From the NCBI RefSeq assembly GCF_010725725.1, contig NZ_AP022599.1, forward strand, positions 3,906,001-3,970,000: 64,000 nucleotides of DNA. The letters run 5' to 3'. Under the pieces are notes generated by a model that made no database searches, was not told where the DNA came from, and worked only from the letters and a program-made list of their open reading frames with translations. Shown one piece after another: positions 21,163-29,239 of the stretch. Source of the DNA: Mycolicibacterium pulveris. Lineage in GTDB: Bacteria; Actinomycetota; Actinomycetes; Mycobacteriales; Mycobacteriaceae. The position numbers were made by a program, and so were the translations under genes. The stretch's first letter is position 1; every line of letters begins with the position of its first letter.

Positions 21163-21163
21163 T

Positions 21164-21928
21164 TTGTACGACCTGCCACCGGAAATCGACGTTCAAGCCG
21201 ACGGCGCACTGCGCATCATCACGCTGAACCGGCCCGATGACCTGAACGCGGTCAACGACGCCCTGCACGTCGGGCTGGCGCGGCTCTGGGACGCGCTCAA
21301 CGAGGACGCCGACGCGCGCGCGGCGGTGATCACCGGTGCCGGAAGGGCATTCTCGGCGGGTGGTGACTTCAATTACCTCGACGAGTTGCGCAACGACGAA
21401 GCGTTGCGCCAGAAGACGATCAAGCACGGTCGCGACATCGTGATCGGGATGGTGCGCTGTCGTATTCCGGTGGTCGCCGCGGTCAACGGCCCGGCCGTCG
21501 GACTGGGCTGCAGCCTCGCGGCGCTTTCGGATGTCGTCTACATCGCCGAACACGCGTTCTTCGCCGACCCGCACGTCACTATCGGGCTGGTCGCGGCCGA
21601 CGGTGGTCCGCTGGTGTGGGGTTCACAGATCAGCCTGCTGCAGGCCAAGGAGTTCGCGCTCACCGGTGTGCGGATCAAGGCCCAGCGCGCTGTCGAACTC
21701 GGACTGGCCAACCATGTGGTCGAGGACCCGCTGGCCGAGGCCATCGCGTGCGCCAAGAAGCTCATCGAGCTTCCGCAGCAAGCCGTGGAGGCGACAAAGC
21801 GCCTGATGAACCTGCAGCTGGAGAAGGCTGTGCTGGCATCGCTGGATTACGCGAACCTCGCAGAATACGTGTCGTTCGGTACCGCCGATTTCAACAAGAT
21901 CGTCGACGGGCTGATCGACAAGAAATAA
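21164..21928 (+). CDS. Enoyl-CoA hydratase/isomerase family protein
   Basis: 254 residues of the crotonase fold: LNRPDDLNAVND, the oxyanion loops GRAFSAGGDF (about 63-72) and AAVNGPAVGLGCSLA (about 105-119), and FADPHVTIGLVAADGG, where the usual active-site Glu positions are partly replaced, so hydratase versus isomerase is open. TTG start with AGGAG seven bases before. Last gene of the plus-strand block that begins at 17891; faces the SDR gene on the other strand. Confidence 0.9.
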   Translation: MYDLPPEIDVQADGALRIITLNRPDDLNAVNDALHVGLARLWDALNEDADARAAVITGAGRAFSAGGDFNYLDELRNDEALRQKTIKHGRDIVIGMVRCRIPVVAAVNGPAVGLGCSLAALSDVVYIAEHAFFADPHVTIGLVAADGGPLVWGSQISLLQAKEFALTGVRIKAQRAVELGLANHVVEDPLAEAIACAKKLIELPQQAVEATKRLMNLQLEKAVLASLDYANLAEYVSFGTADFNKIVDGLIDKK

Positions 21929-21942
21929 GCGTGCTCGCGGAC

Positions 21943-22005
21943 CGCCGAGATAGCGGCCATGGCTGCTGTGCAGTGAAAGCCGCGACCGGGAACGCTATTT
22001 CGCGG
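21943..22005. repeat. Inverted repeat in the gap between convergent genes
   Basis: GAGATAGCG at 21947-21955 faces CGCTATTTC at 21993-22001 with one mismatch, and flanking bases extend the pairing. The 111-base gap lies between convergent genes, so a bidirectional termination structure or a small dispersed repeat is possible. No reading frame in the gap is convincing. Confidence 0.3.
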
Positions 22006-22039
22006 GAATGGGAGGGCGTGCGCTCGCCGACAACGTTGG

Positions 22040-22780
22040 TCAGAAGGTGAGGGCCTCGGAGCGCTGGATCGTGCCGGTGACGCCGCCGGCGTCCTGTTGG
22101 GCCAGTCGCACCGCGGCGTTGGCCATCGCCTCCGGCGGCTCGACCATCTCGGGCGGCACCTGCATCCCCCCGCCGCCTGCCTGCCAACCCTCGGTCAGCA
22201 CCACCCGCGACGGGGACAGGCAGTTCACGGCGATGTTGTCGGGCCGCAGATCGTGTGCCAACCCCCGATACAGCCGCTCGACCCCCGCTTTGGACACCCA
22301 GTAGGCGTTGGAACCGTGTTCGATCATGTCGACGCCGGTGGTGGTGATCGCGATCAGCGAGCCACCACCGCGGGCGCGCACGTGCGGAATCACCGCCTTG
22401 GTCACCAGGAACACGCCGGTCAGGTTCACGTTGAGGCACAGCTGCCAGCGCTTGAGCGGTGTCGACTCGATCGGCCCCAGCCACAGCACGCCCGCGTTGG
22501 CGACCAGGACGTCTATCCCGCCGAATTCGGAAACCGTTGCGGCGACGGCGTTCTCGACCGACTCCTCGCTGGTGACGTCGCACGGCACCGGAAGCGCACG
22601 CCCACCTGCTGACGTGATGCGTTCGGCGACAGCATGAATGGTCCCGGGAACCTTGCCCTCTTGTTCCGAACGCGCCGCGACGGCGACTGCCGCGCCTTCA
22701 CGAGCCAGCGCGGCCGCCACCGTCGCGCCGATGCCGCGGCTGGCACCGGCGACGAACGCGACCTTGCCCGTCAGCGTCAC
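22040..22780 (-). CDS. SDR family oxidoreductase
   Basis: 246 residues; glycine loop GASRGIG (about 12-18), NAG in LVANAGVLW, and the Y-X3-K pair in YWVSKAG with TTT before it in place of the more common Ser stretch (the SDR catalytic Ser position reads in ITTTG). GTG 22780 gives the family start LTGKVAFVAG; the longer frame upstream is in the neighbouring gene. Seven bases behind the next SDR, so the two are co-transcribed from the promoter at about 23590. Confidence 0.87.
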   Translation of the reverse strand: MTLTGKVAFVAGASRGIGATVAAALAREGAAVAVAARSEQEGKVPGTIHAVAERITSAGGRALPVPCDVTSEESVENAVAATVSEFGGIDVLVANAGVLWLGPIESTPLKRWQLCLNVNLTGVFLVTKAVIPHVRARGGGSLIAITTTGVDMIEHGSNAYWVSKAGVERLYRGLAHDLRPDNIAVNCLSPSRVVLTEGWQAGGGGMQVPPEMVEPPEAMANAAVRLAQQDAGGVTGTIQRSEALTF

Positions 22781-22787
22781 GGCCGGA

Positions 22788-23552
22788 TCATTTCGGGGGG
22801 AACCGCAACGCTCCATCCAGGCGAATGATCTCACCGTTGAGGTAGTCGTTTTCGACGATGCTCTGCGCCAGCTGCGCGTACTCCGTCGACCGGCCCATCC
22901 GTTTGGGGAACGGCACCTGCGGACCCCAGTACTGCTCCAGCTGATCGGCCGCCTGGCCGTAGGCGGGCGTGTTGATGGTGCCCGGCGCGATCGTGACGAC
23001 GCGGATGCCCAGCGGCGACAGGTCACGGGCCGCGTTCAGCGTCATGCCGATGACACCGCCCTTGGCGGCGGCGTACGGCAACTGACCGATCTGGCCTTCG
23101 TAGCCGGCGATCGAGGCGGTGTTCACGATGACGCCGCGCCCGCCCTCCTCCAGCGGTTCGGTCCTGCCGATCGCCGCCGCGCTGAGCCGCATCACGTTGA
23201 ACACCGCGGTCAGGTAGTACTTGATCGTGGTCTCGAAGGCGTCGAGGCCCAGCGGTGAGCCGTCCTTGCCGACCAGCCGGCCACCGCCGGCGGGGCCGCC
23301 GTGGGTGTCCACCGCGATGCGCAGCGGGCCGAGGGCCTCCGCTTCGGCGATCGCCGCGAGCACCGACTCCTCGGAGGTGGCATCGGTGGGCACGTAGCGC
23401 ACACCGAGTTCCTTCTCGAGCGCCTTGCCCTTGTCGTCGGCGAGGTCGGCGACCACGACCTTGGCCCCCGCACCCTGCAGGCGCCGAACCGTTGCTTCGC
23501 CAAGGCCGCCTGCGCCGCCCACCACGATCGCCGCGTTACCTGCGATTTGCAT
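22788..23552 (-). CDS. SDR, 3-hydroxyacyl-CoA dehydrogenase type (HSD10-like)
   Basis: 254 residues; VVGGAGGLGEATVRRL at the N-terminus, NTASIAGYEGQIGQLPYAAAKGG with Ser, Tyr and Lys of the catalytic triad (about 143-165), and the C-terminal LNGEIIRLDGALRF. This pattern is that of the type-10 hydroxysteroid/3-hydroxyacyl-CoA dehydrogenases. AAGGGG precedes ATG 23552. It is divergent from a thiolase and shares an operator with it, fitting the last two steps of a beta-oxidation cycle (hydroxyacyl oxidation, thiolysis). Confidence 0.92.
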   Translation of the reverse strand: MQIAGNAAIVVGGAGGLGEATVRRLQGAGAKVVVADLADDKGKALEKELGVRYVPTDATSEESVLAAIAEAEALGPLRIAVDTHGGPAGGGRLVGKDGSPLGLDAFETTIKYYLTAVFNVMRLSAAAIGRTEPLEEGGRGVIVNTASIAGYEGQIGQLPYAAAKGGVIGMTLNAARDLSPLGIRVVTIAPGTINTPAYGQAADQLEQYWGPQVPFPKRMGRSTEYAQLAQSIVENDYLNGEIIRLDGALRFPPK

Positions 23553-23589
23553 ATGGTTCCCCTTCTTGCAACTGGCACTCTCGAACTGA

Positions 23590-23604
23590 GAGAATAACAT
23601 TCTC
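23590..23604. promoter_or_regulatory. Palindromic operator GAGAAT-AAC-ATTCTC between SDR and thiolase
   Basis: Perfect 6-bp arms around AAC in the 77-base divergent gap. The middle contains TAACAT, matching a mycobacterial -10 hexamer for the thiolase at 23630. Same motif as at 17814 and 60899. Confidence 0.7.
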
Positions 23605-23629
23605 GCCCTCGTTTGGAACGGAGACACCT

Positions 23630-24781
23630 ATGCCTGAAGCCGTGATCGTTTCGGCGCTTCGCACGCCCATCGGCACCGCCATGAAGGGCACGCTTCGCGA
23701 CACCGACGCCTATCAGCTCGCCGAGCACGTGGTGGGCGCCGCGGTCGGCGAGTTGGGCTCGCACCCGGTCGATGACGTGGTGCTGGGCGAGGGCCTGTAC
23801 GGCGGCGGCGTCGTGGCTCGGCATGCAGCGATCACCGCGGGGCTGACCGCGGTTCCGGGGCTTGCCGTGAACCGGCACTGCGCGGCGGGGCAGGCCGCGG
23901 TGCAGGGTGCGGCCGCCAGCATCCGCGCGGGCATGGACCAGTTGATCATCGCCGGCGGGGTCAACTCCGCGTCCACGTCACCGCGGTTCAAGCGTCGGGC
24001 GGGGGAGGGCGCCGAACAAGACTGGGTCGACTGGTTTCCGCCCACCCATCCCGACCGGCCGGACGCACCGAACATGGACATGTCGATCACCGTGGGCTGG
24101 AACGCCGCGGTCAAGGCCGGGATCAGCCGCGCCGAGATGGACGAGTGGGCACTGGGCTCGCACCGCAAGGCGATCGCGGCCATCGACGAAGGCCGGTTCA
24201 AGCACGAGATCGTGCCGATCGAGACGCCGCACGGTCTGTTCGACACCGACGAGCACCCTCGCCGCGACACCAGCATCGAGAAGCTGGCAGCCCTCAAGCC
24301 GTTGCACCCCGAGATCGAAGGGTTCTCGATCACCGCGGGCAACGCGTGCGGCGCGAACGACGGCGCCGCGGTGCTCGCGATCGCCAGCGACCGCCTGGGG
24401 CTTCCCGCCCTGGCCACCGTGCGCTCATGGGCGTCGGTGGGGGTCGATCCGGCGTCGACCGGGCTGGCGCCCGTGGAGGCGATTCCGAAAGCGCTTGCCC
24501 GGGCCCGTCTTTCCCTTTCCGATGTGGACGTGTTCGAGATCAACGAGGCGTTCGCGTCGATGTGTGTGGCCACCATCAAGTTGCTCGACATCGACCCCGA
24601 ACGCGTCAACGTCAGCGGTAGCGGCTGCTCGCTCGGCCATCCCGTGGCCGCCACCGGCGCGCGGATGATCGTCACGCTCGTGCACGAGCTGCGCAGGCGT
24701 GGCGGCGGCATCGGCGTGGCCGCGATGTGCGCGGGCGGCGGAATGGGATCGGCCACGGTGATCGAGGTCGCCGCACCGTAG
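23630..24781 (+). CDS. Acetyl-CoA acyltransferase (thiolase, FadA-like)
   Basis: 383 residues. The nucleophile Cys lies in NRHCAAGQAA (about 83-92), NEAFASM is the second conserved block, GCSLGHPVAATGAR carries the active-site His, and CAGGGMG (about 367-373) the second Cys. It cleaves a 3-ketoacyl-CoA with CoA. ATG 23630 has GGAG eight bases before. With the divergent SDR it completes the beta-oxidation set of this block. Next gene (MeaB) follows after 12 bases. Confidence 0.95.
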   Translation: MPEAVIVSALRTPIGTAMKGTLRDTDAYQLAEHVVGAAVGELGSHPVDDVVLGEGLYGGGVVARHAAITAGLTAVPGLAVNRHCAAGQAAVQGAAASIRAGMDQLIIAGGVNSASTSPRFKRRAGEGAEQDWVDWFPPTHPDRPDAPNMDMSITVGWNAAVKAGISRAEMDEWALGSHRKAIAAIDEGRFKHEIVPIETPHGLFDTDEHPRRDTSIEKLAALKPLHPEIEGFSITAGNACGANDGAAVLAIASDRLGLPALATVRSWASVGVDPASTGLAPVEAIPKALARARLSLSDVDVFEINEAFASMCVATIKLLDIDPERVNVSGSGCSLGHPVAATGARMIVTLVHELRRRGGGIGVAAMCAGGGMGSATVIEVAAP

Positions 24782-24793
24782 ACTGCGGAAGCG

Positions 24794-25669
24794 ATGACCA
24801 TCGACGAGCTCATTGCGGCGGCGCGCAGCGGATCCACCAGGGCTGCCGGTCGCCTGTTGACTCTGGTCGAAAGCCCCCGGCGCAACGAAGTTCTCGACGC
24901 GCTCGGCGCGGTCACCCCGCCACGTATCGTCGGCGTCACCGGCCCGCCGGGCGCCGGTAAGTCGACGACGGTTGGCGTGCTCGTCGGCGCCTACCGGGAG
25001 AAGGGCATGCGGGTCGCGGTGCTCGCCGTCGACCCGTCGTCGCCGTACAGCGGCGGCGCCCTGCTGGGCGACCGAATCCGAATGGCCGCGCATATCAACG
25101 ACTCCGATGTGCTCATCCGCTCGGTGGCCGCGCGAGGTCACCTTGGCGGGTTGGCCGCGGCGGTTCCGGCCGCGATCAGATTGCTCGCCGCGCTGTCCTA
25201 CGACCTGATCGTGCTGGAGACCGTCGGTGTCGGACAGTCGGAAATCGAGATCGCAGCCGTCGCCGACCCGACGGTCGTCATCCTCAATCCCGGTGGCGGT
25301 GACGCCGTTCAGGCAGCCAAGGCCGGGGTGCTGGAAGTCGCCGACATCGTGGTCATCAACAAGGCAGACCGCGAAGGCGCTGATCAAACCGTCCGCGACC
25401 TGCGCGGTGAGACCAGCGTGCCGATCCTGAAAATCGTTGCCACTCAGGGGCAGGGGATCGCCGAGTTGGTCGAGGCCGTCGAGGCCCATCACCGCGCGGA
25501 CAATCCCGAACGACGCACTGCACGGGCCCGCGCACAGATTCTGTCGCTCGCCCAGACCCTGCTGCGTAACCATCCGGACCTGGACCGGCTCGCGCAGTCC
25601 GTCGCCGACGGTAGCGGCGACGCGTACACCGCGGCCGAGCGGTTGTTCGCCCTTGCCGTCGAGCGTTAG
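24794..25669 (+). CDS. meaB: MeaB/ArgK-type GTPase, chaperone of cobalamin mutase
   Basis: 291 residues; P-loop GPPGAGKST (about 51-59), the switch-like DPSSPYSGGALLGDRIRM, ETVGVGQSE (about 143-151) and NKAD (about 189-192) are the standard MeaB elements. MeaB proteins load and guard the B12 cofactor in acyl-CoA mutases. The client is probably the split mutase at 13330-15329, 9.5 kb away in the same catabolic block, rather than a mutase next door. Follows the thiolase closely and probably shares its transcript. Confidence 0.93.
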   Translation: MTIDELIAAARSGSTRAAGRLLTLVESPRRNEVLDALGAVTPPRIVGVTGPPGAGKSTTVGVLVGAYREKGMRVAVLAVDPSSPYSGGALLGDRIRMAAHINDSDVLIRSVAARGHLGGLAAAVPAAIRLLAALSYDLIVLETVGVGQSEIEIAAVADPTVVILNPGGGDAVQAAKAGVLEVADIVVINKADREGADQTVRDLRGETSVPILKIVATQGQGIAELVEAVEAHHRADNPERRTARARAQILSLAQTLLRNHPDLDRLAQSVADGSGDAYTAAERLFALAVER

Positions 25670-25675
25670 CGCCCG

Positions 25676-26140
25676 TCAGCCGATCGTCGGCGCGTCCGCG
25701 GGGAACGGCATTGCGGTCACCGCGCCGTCGGCGTTCCTGAGCAGCGCGTCGTAGCGGCGGCGCATGATGAGCCAGGTGTCGCCCCGGCGCCTGTACTCGT
25801 CGTGGTACACGCCCGCGATGTTCAGGCAGGTGCCTTCGCGGCGCTGGCCGATCTCCTGGACGAACCAGCGACCGGTCGCCCGATCGGGATCGGCGGGGTC
25901 AAGGACGACCACGCCAGACATCAGACCCTGAAGAAACGCGTTCCAGCCGCGCAGCATCGAGGTGAAGAAGGCCAGCATCGAGTCGCGGCCTTTGTATTCT
26001 CCCAACTCCGGCGACTGCCAGACCCCATCAACCGTGAAAGTTGCTGCGACTGCGGCGGGATCGCGACGCGACGCGGCATCGGCATACCGGTGGACTAGAG
26101 CGTGGATCGCGTGCTCGTTCGCCACGGTGTCGGGGCTCAT
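25676..26140 (-). CDS. SnoaL-like (NTF2-fold) protein
   Basis: 154 residues; the start AIHALVHRYADAASRRDPAAVAATFTVDGVW is cut here in description only: helix, RRD turn and the FTVDG strand mark the SnoaL/NTF2-like fold, with a closing GDTWLIMRRRYD strand. Members act as small isomerases, dehydratases or ligand binders, and this resembles ketosteroid-isomerase-like paralogues. The start overlaps the TetR stop by four bases, so it is co-transcribed with the regulator. Function unassigned. Confidence 0.8.
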   Translation of the reverse strand: MSPDTVANEHAIHALVHRYADAASRRDPAAVAATFTVDGVWQSPELGEYKGRDSMLAFFTSMLRGWNAFLQGLMSGVVVLDPADPDRATGRWFVQEIGQRREGTCLNIAGVYHDEYRRRGDTWLIMRRRYDALLRNADGAVTAMPFPADAPTIG

Positions 26141-26715
26141 CGGGAAAGCCCCAGCATCCGACGGGTCATCTGCTTCAACTGCGTGCGCAACGTCTCGTCG
26201 TCCAGATCGCCAAGGAGGGGATGCATGACGGCGACGCTGATCGCGCTCGAGAGTACCGCGGCGTGTAACCGCGCTTCGATGCCGGCCTGCTTACCCAGCA
26301 GCGCCCCATAGAGCCGTTCGATGAACTGCTGAAACGGTTCGTATTCGGCCTGCAGCCTGATGATGACGGGGTCGAACTGCAGCGCGCTGACGATGCCGCG
26401 GCGTTCGATGGCCTGGTCGATCATCCGGTCGAGCAACATGTCCCGCGCTCGCGGTCCGTGCCCCTCGGCCTCCTCCAAAGCGTCTTCCAGCGTGGCCATC
26501 TCGCGTTCGGTGATCGCGATGACGATCTCTTCCTTGGTCTTGAACTGGCGGTAGACGGCCGCCTTCGTCACACCTATCTCATCGGCGATCATCTGCAGCG
26601 ACGTGCCGCTCACCCCGTGCTCGGCGATCAGCCTCAGCGCCGCGTCCATCACGCGGGTCTGCGCGGCGGTGCGGGTGATCTCGCTGAAGAGGCGGGGTTT
26701 CTGGATGGACGTCAC
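26137..26715 (-). CDS. TetR-family regulator
   Basis: 192 residues; helix-turn-helix at about 20-62 with TSLQMIADEIGVTKAAVYRQF. GTG 26715 is chosen since it leaves the divergent gap free and gives a normal TetR N-terminus; the frame remains open far upstream but without homology. It is divergent from the membrane-protein operon at 26812, and the 96-base gap holds two 16-bp palindromes of the same sequence type, the likely binding sites, so autorepression and repression of that operon are expected. Confidence 0.92.
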   Translation of the reverse strand: MTSIQKPRLFSEITRTAAQTRVMDAALRLIAEHGVSGTSLQMIADEIGVTKAAVYRQFKTKEEIVIAITEREMATLEDALEEAEGHGPRARDMLLDRMIDQAIERRGIVSALQFDPVIIRLQAEYEPFQQFIERLYGALLGKQAGIEARLHAAVLSSAISVAVMHPLLGDLDDETLRTQLKQMTRRMLGLSR

Positions 26716-26747
26716 AGCGACGAGGGTAGCCCAGTATTGACCGCAAA

Positions 26748-26786
26748 GTAGCCGATCGGCTACCGTGCGAGTTGCCGATCGGCAAC
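26748..26786. promoter_or_regulatory. Twin 16-bp palindromic operators, GT(A/T)GCCGATCGGC(T/A)AC
   Basis: GTAGCCGATCGGCTAC at 26748-26763 and GTTGCCGATCGGCAAC at 26771-26786 are both perfect palindromes, 23 bases centre to centre, in the divergent gap between the TetR gene and the membrane operon. This is what a TetR dimer pair would bind. Sequence evidence is strong; which protein binds is inferred from location. Confidence 0.8.
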
Positions 26787-26811
26787 CACGGCATCGGAGA
26801 GGAATCCGACG

Positions 26812-27519
26812 ATGAGAAAAACCGATGGGGAGCTGATCCTCTTTTGGACTCTGCCTGCGGTGGCAGTCATCTGGATATCGGCGTTCTTCCTGTTTCCCGG
26901 CTTCGCTCACCCGATGTCGCCGACGATGCCCGTGGAGGAGGTCGCCGCGTTCTACCGTGATGAGACCGCGCGGATCCGCTACAGCATGATCCTGTTCAAC
27001 TGGTTCGGCGTCGGGTTGATCCCCATCGTGATGCTCTTGGTGATGCAGGTGCGTCGCATGGCCCATCGCACGCCGATCCTGTCGTACAGCCTGATCGCTT
27101 GCGCCGCAGGGCCTCCCACGCTCTTTCTCATCGCCAACATGTTCTGGCTTCTCGGGGCGTTCCGCCCTGAGCGCGCCCCAGAGCTCACCCAGTTGTTCAA
27201 CGACCTCGCGTGGATCACCTTCACCATCCTGGTGCCGTACATGATCGCCCAGTGCCTGCTGCTGGCGCTGGCCATCTACTGGGATCACCAGGAGCGGCCG
27301 ATCTTCAAACCGTGGGTGGCGCACCTCAACATCCTGGTCGCGGTCGCGCTGATGCCCGCGGCGTTCACCGCGCTGTCCTTCGACGGGCCGATCGCCTGGG
27401 ACGGCCTGCTGTCGTTCTGGGTCAAGAACATCGCGATCGCGGTATGGATCGTGGTGATGGGAGTCGTACTCGGCCAGACGATCCGGCGCCAACGGGCCCA
27501 GCAGCGGGTCACCGCATGA
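26812..27519 (+). CDS. Polytopic membrane protein, paralogue of the next gene product
   Basis: 235 residues, about six helices (9-29, 57-81, 90-116, 132-157, 168-190, 200-224). The region PELTQLFNDLAW (about 123-134), then a helix, YWDHQERPIFKPW, and a PIAWDGLLSFWV loop-helix, align with matching elements in the following protein (PALIQWLYDFAF, IDKNRVFPKWFG, GAIAWWVNMF), so the two are distant paralogues in tandem. GAGAGGAA precedes ATG 26812. No known family or catalytic motif is recognised. First gene of the TetR-controlled operon with oxidase-III/IV-like proteins. Confidence 0.8.
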   Translation: MRKTDGELILFWTLPAVAVIWISAFFLFPGFAHPMSPTMPVEEVAAFYRDETARIRYSMILFNWFGVGLIPIVMLLVMQVRRMAHRTPILSYSLIACAAGPPTLFLIANMFWLLGAFRPERAPELTQLFNDLAWITFTILVPYMIAQCLLLALAIYWDHQERPIFKPWVAHLNILVAVALMPAAFTALSFDGPIAWDGLLSFWVKNIAIAVWIVVMGVVLGQTIRRQRAQQRVTA

Positions 27520-28346
27520 GCGCAGCCACCACGGAGCAGTCCGCGATGCCGCAGCCGCCCACCGGTTCGTCGGTGAGCCGCTTCATTTGGAACTTCCGCC
27601 ACCACCCCAAGCGCGAGTTGTGGTTCGCGTGGTGGGTGATGGTGGTGTTCTACCAGCTCTACGGTGTGCTGTTCTTTCTGGTCACCCGGGTGCAGCCGCC
27701 GCCGAGCCCGGCATGGGACACCCCGTTGGTCGTCCAGTGGTTCAGCGAGCGGCACCTGGGCATCCTCGCCGGGTTCGGCGTCGTGTTCCTGATCACCGGC
27801 ATGTGCGCGCCGATGAACGCGCTGCTTGCCTATTCGATGCGACGCATGTCGGTCAGCCCCATCTTCGGCTATTCCTACCTGGCCATGTACGCGCTCAGCG
27901 CCATACCCGGGATGCTCGTGATGGCCATCGCGATGACCGTCGCCGCGTATCGCCCCGACCGGGATCCCGCGCTGATCCAATGGCTTTACGACTTCGCGTT
28001 CCTGTCGTTCAGCGGCACCATGGGCGTCTTCCTGATCGGATCCCTGGTGTGGATGGTCGCGATCCTCATCGACAAGAACCGGGTCTTTCCGAAGTGGTTC
28101 GGGTACCTGGGTCTGTGCAATGCGCTGACCGAAGTCGTCGTCGCACCGGCATGGATCTTCCAACGCGGTGTCTTCGCCTGGAACGGCGCGATCGCCTGGT
28201 GGGTGAACATGTTCGTGTTTGTCACCTACACCGCCGTGTTCATCGTGTTGCTGCGCAAGATGATCGAACGCGAGGACTTCGGAACCGGCCCGCTGCCCGA
28301 GCTGCCGGACCGACACACCGAAGTTGTGGTGGGGGCGGCCCGATGA
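27516..28346 (+). CDS. Polytopic membrane protein, paralogue of the preceding gene product
   Basis: 276 residues with a soluble N-terminus of 30 and about six helices (36-56, 82-105, 117-144, 160-184, 193-215, 224-246). Shared landmarks with the protein before it are PALIQWLYDFAF (151-162), a charged IDKNRVFPKWFG loop and AWNGAIAWWV. It is 40 residues longer through both tails. Both ends overlap neighbouring genes by four bases. A heteromer of the two paralogues with the following COX3/COX4-like proteins is the simplest reading. Function unknown. Confidence 0.8.
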   Translation: MSAATTEQSAMPQPPTGSSVSRFIWNFRHHPKRELWFAWWVMVVFYQLYGVLFFLVTRVQPPPSPAWDTPLVVQWFSERHLGILAGFGVVFLITGMCAPMNALLAYSMRRMSVSPIFGYSYLAMYALSAIPGMLVMAIAMTVAAYRPDRDPALIQWLYDFAFLSFSGTMGVFLIGSLVWMVAILIDKNRVFPKWFGYLGLCNALTEVVVAPAWIFQRGVFAWNGAIAWWVNMFVFVTYTAVFIVLLRKMIEREDFGTGPLPELPDRHTEVVVGAAR

Positions 28347-28939
28347 CGAACCTTGCGGGCACCACGACGCGAAACACCGCTGAGCGGACGGTCAAGTCCG
28401 TGCCGGGACAACCCGACATGTGGTTCTTCGTCCTGTTCGAGATGGCTCTGTTCACCGCGTACTTCTCCGTCTATCTGGTCCAGCGCGCCCTCAACCCGGA
28501 GCTCTACCTTCAGTCCCAGGCCAACCTCGATCTGCGTACCGGTGTTCTCAACACCGTTGCGCTGTTGCTGAGTTCGTTGACGCTCGCGCGCTGCGTGCAG
28601 GCTTCGCGTGCCGGCGCAAACCGGCCTGCGTTGACAAACGCTTACCTGACGATCTTCTTCGGCCTGGTGTTCCTCGTATCCAAGGTGATCGAGTGGATCC
28701 GCGAGATCCGGATGGGTAACACCTTCACCAGCGACGAGTTCTTCCAGCACTATTACTTCTTGACTTCGATCCACTGCATACACGTGCTCATCGGATTTGT
28801 GGTGTTGGGCGTGGTGGTCTATCAACTGTGGAGTCCTGCCCGTCGTTCCCAGCAGATTGTCGAGACAGGAGCGACTTTCTGGCACAACGTCGACCTGCTG
28901 TGGATCGTGATCTTCGCGCTGCTCTACGTGGTGAGGTGA
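28343..28939 (+). CDS. Cytochrome c oxidase subunit III-like protein (NorE-like)
   Basis: 198 residues and five helices. The family signature is visible in the C-terminal half: HYYFLTSIHCIHVLIGF (about 136-152) and FWHNVDLLWIVIFALLY (about 179-195), as in subunit III of heme-copper oxidases and in NorE of nitric oxide reductase operons. Subunit III does not carry redox cofactors; it stabilises a partner. No subunit I or II is encoded in the window. Overlaps the previous gene by four bases; the COX4-like gene follows after three. Confidence 0.87.
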   Translation: MTNLAGTTTRNTAERTVKSVPGQPDMWFFVLFEMALFTAYFSVYLVQRALNPELYLQSQANLDLRTGVLNTVALLLSSLTLARCVQASRAGANRPALTNAYLTIFFGLVFLVSKVIEWIREIRMGNTFTSDEFFQHYYFLTSIHCIHVLIGFVVLGVVVYQLWSPARRSQQIVETGATFWHNVDLLWIVIFALLYVVR

Positions 28940-28942
28940 GCC

Positions 28943-29239
28943 GTGAGGGTGACATTCGGTAAGCGATTGTGGGTCGTGTGGTTGGTGCTTACGGCGATGA
29001 CGCTGGTCTATGTCTGGATGGACACCACGACGGCCCAGAACGGGACGTTGAAGGCCAGCACAGTCGTCACGGTCAGCGCGATCGGAATCGCGCTCGTCAA
29101 GGTGCGCATCGTCTTTCGGGAGTTCATGGAGGTGCGCCACGCTCCGGCACTGTTGCGCCGCCTCACCGACGGGTGGGTGGTGTTGATCGGGGCGTGCCTG
29201 CTGGGCAGCTACTTCGTCGGCTCAGCGGTCGCCGGCTAG
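28943..29239 (+). CDS. Prokaryotic COX IV-like / NorF-like small membrane protein
   Basis: 98 residues with three helices (about 8-26, 39-57, 72-95). The pattern KVRIVFREFMEVRHAP between helices 2 and 3 and the overall size are typical of the small subunit IV family (CyoD/CoxD, NorF). Start GTG 28943 lies three bases after the COX3-like stop. Its last four bases overlap the convergent flavoprotein gene. As with subunit III, it is normally a helper subunit, so the catalytic partner is missing from view. Confidence 0.8.
   Translation: MRVTFGKRLWVVWLVLTAMTLVYVWMDTTTAQNGTLKASTVVTVSAIGIALVKVRIVFREFMEVRHAPALLRRLTDGWVVLIGACLLGSYFVGSAVAG

Noticed and set aside
21943..22005. Small RNA gene in the gap after the hydratase
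   Set aside because: The inverted repeat is imperfect and no promoter is evident; more likely a termination structure.
28343..29239. Idea that these are ordinary aa3 cytochrome oxidase genes
   Set aside because: No subunit I or II next to them, and they are co-transcribed with two unknown membrane proteins under their own TetR.
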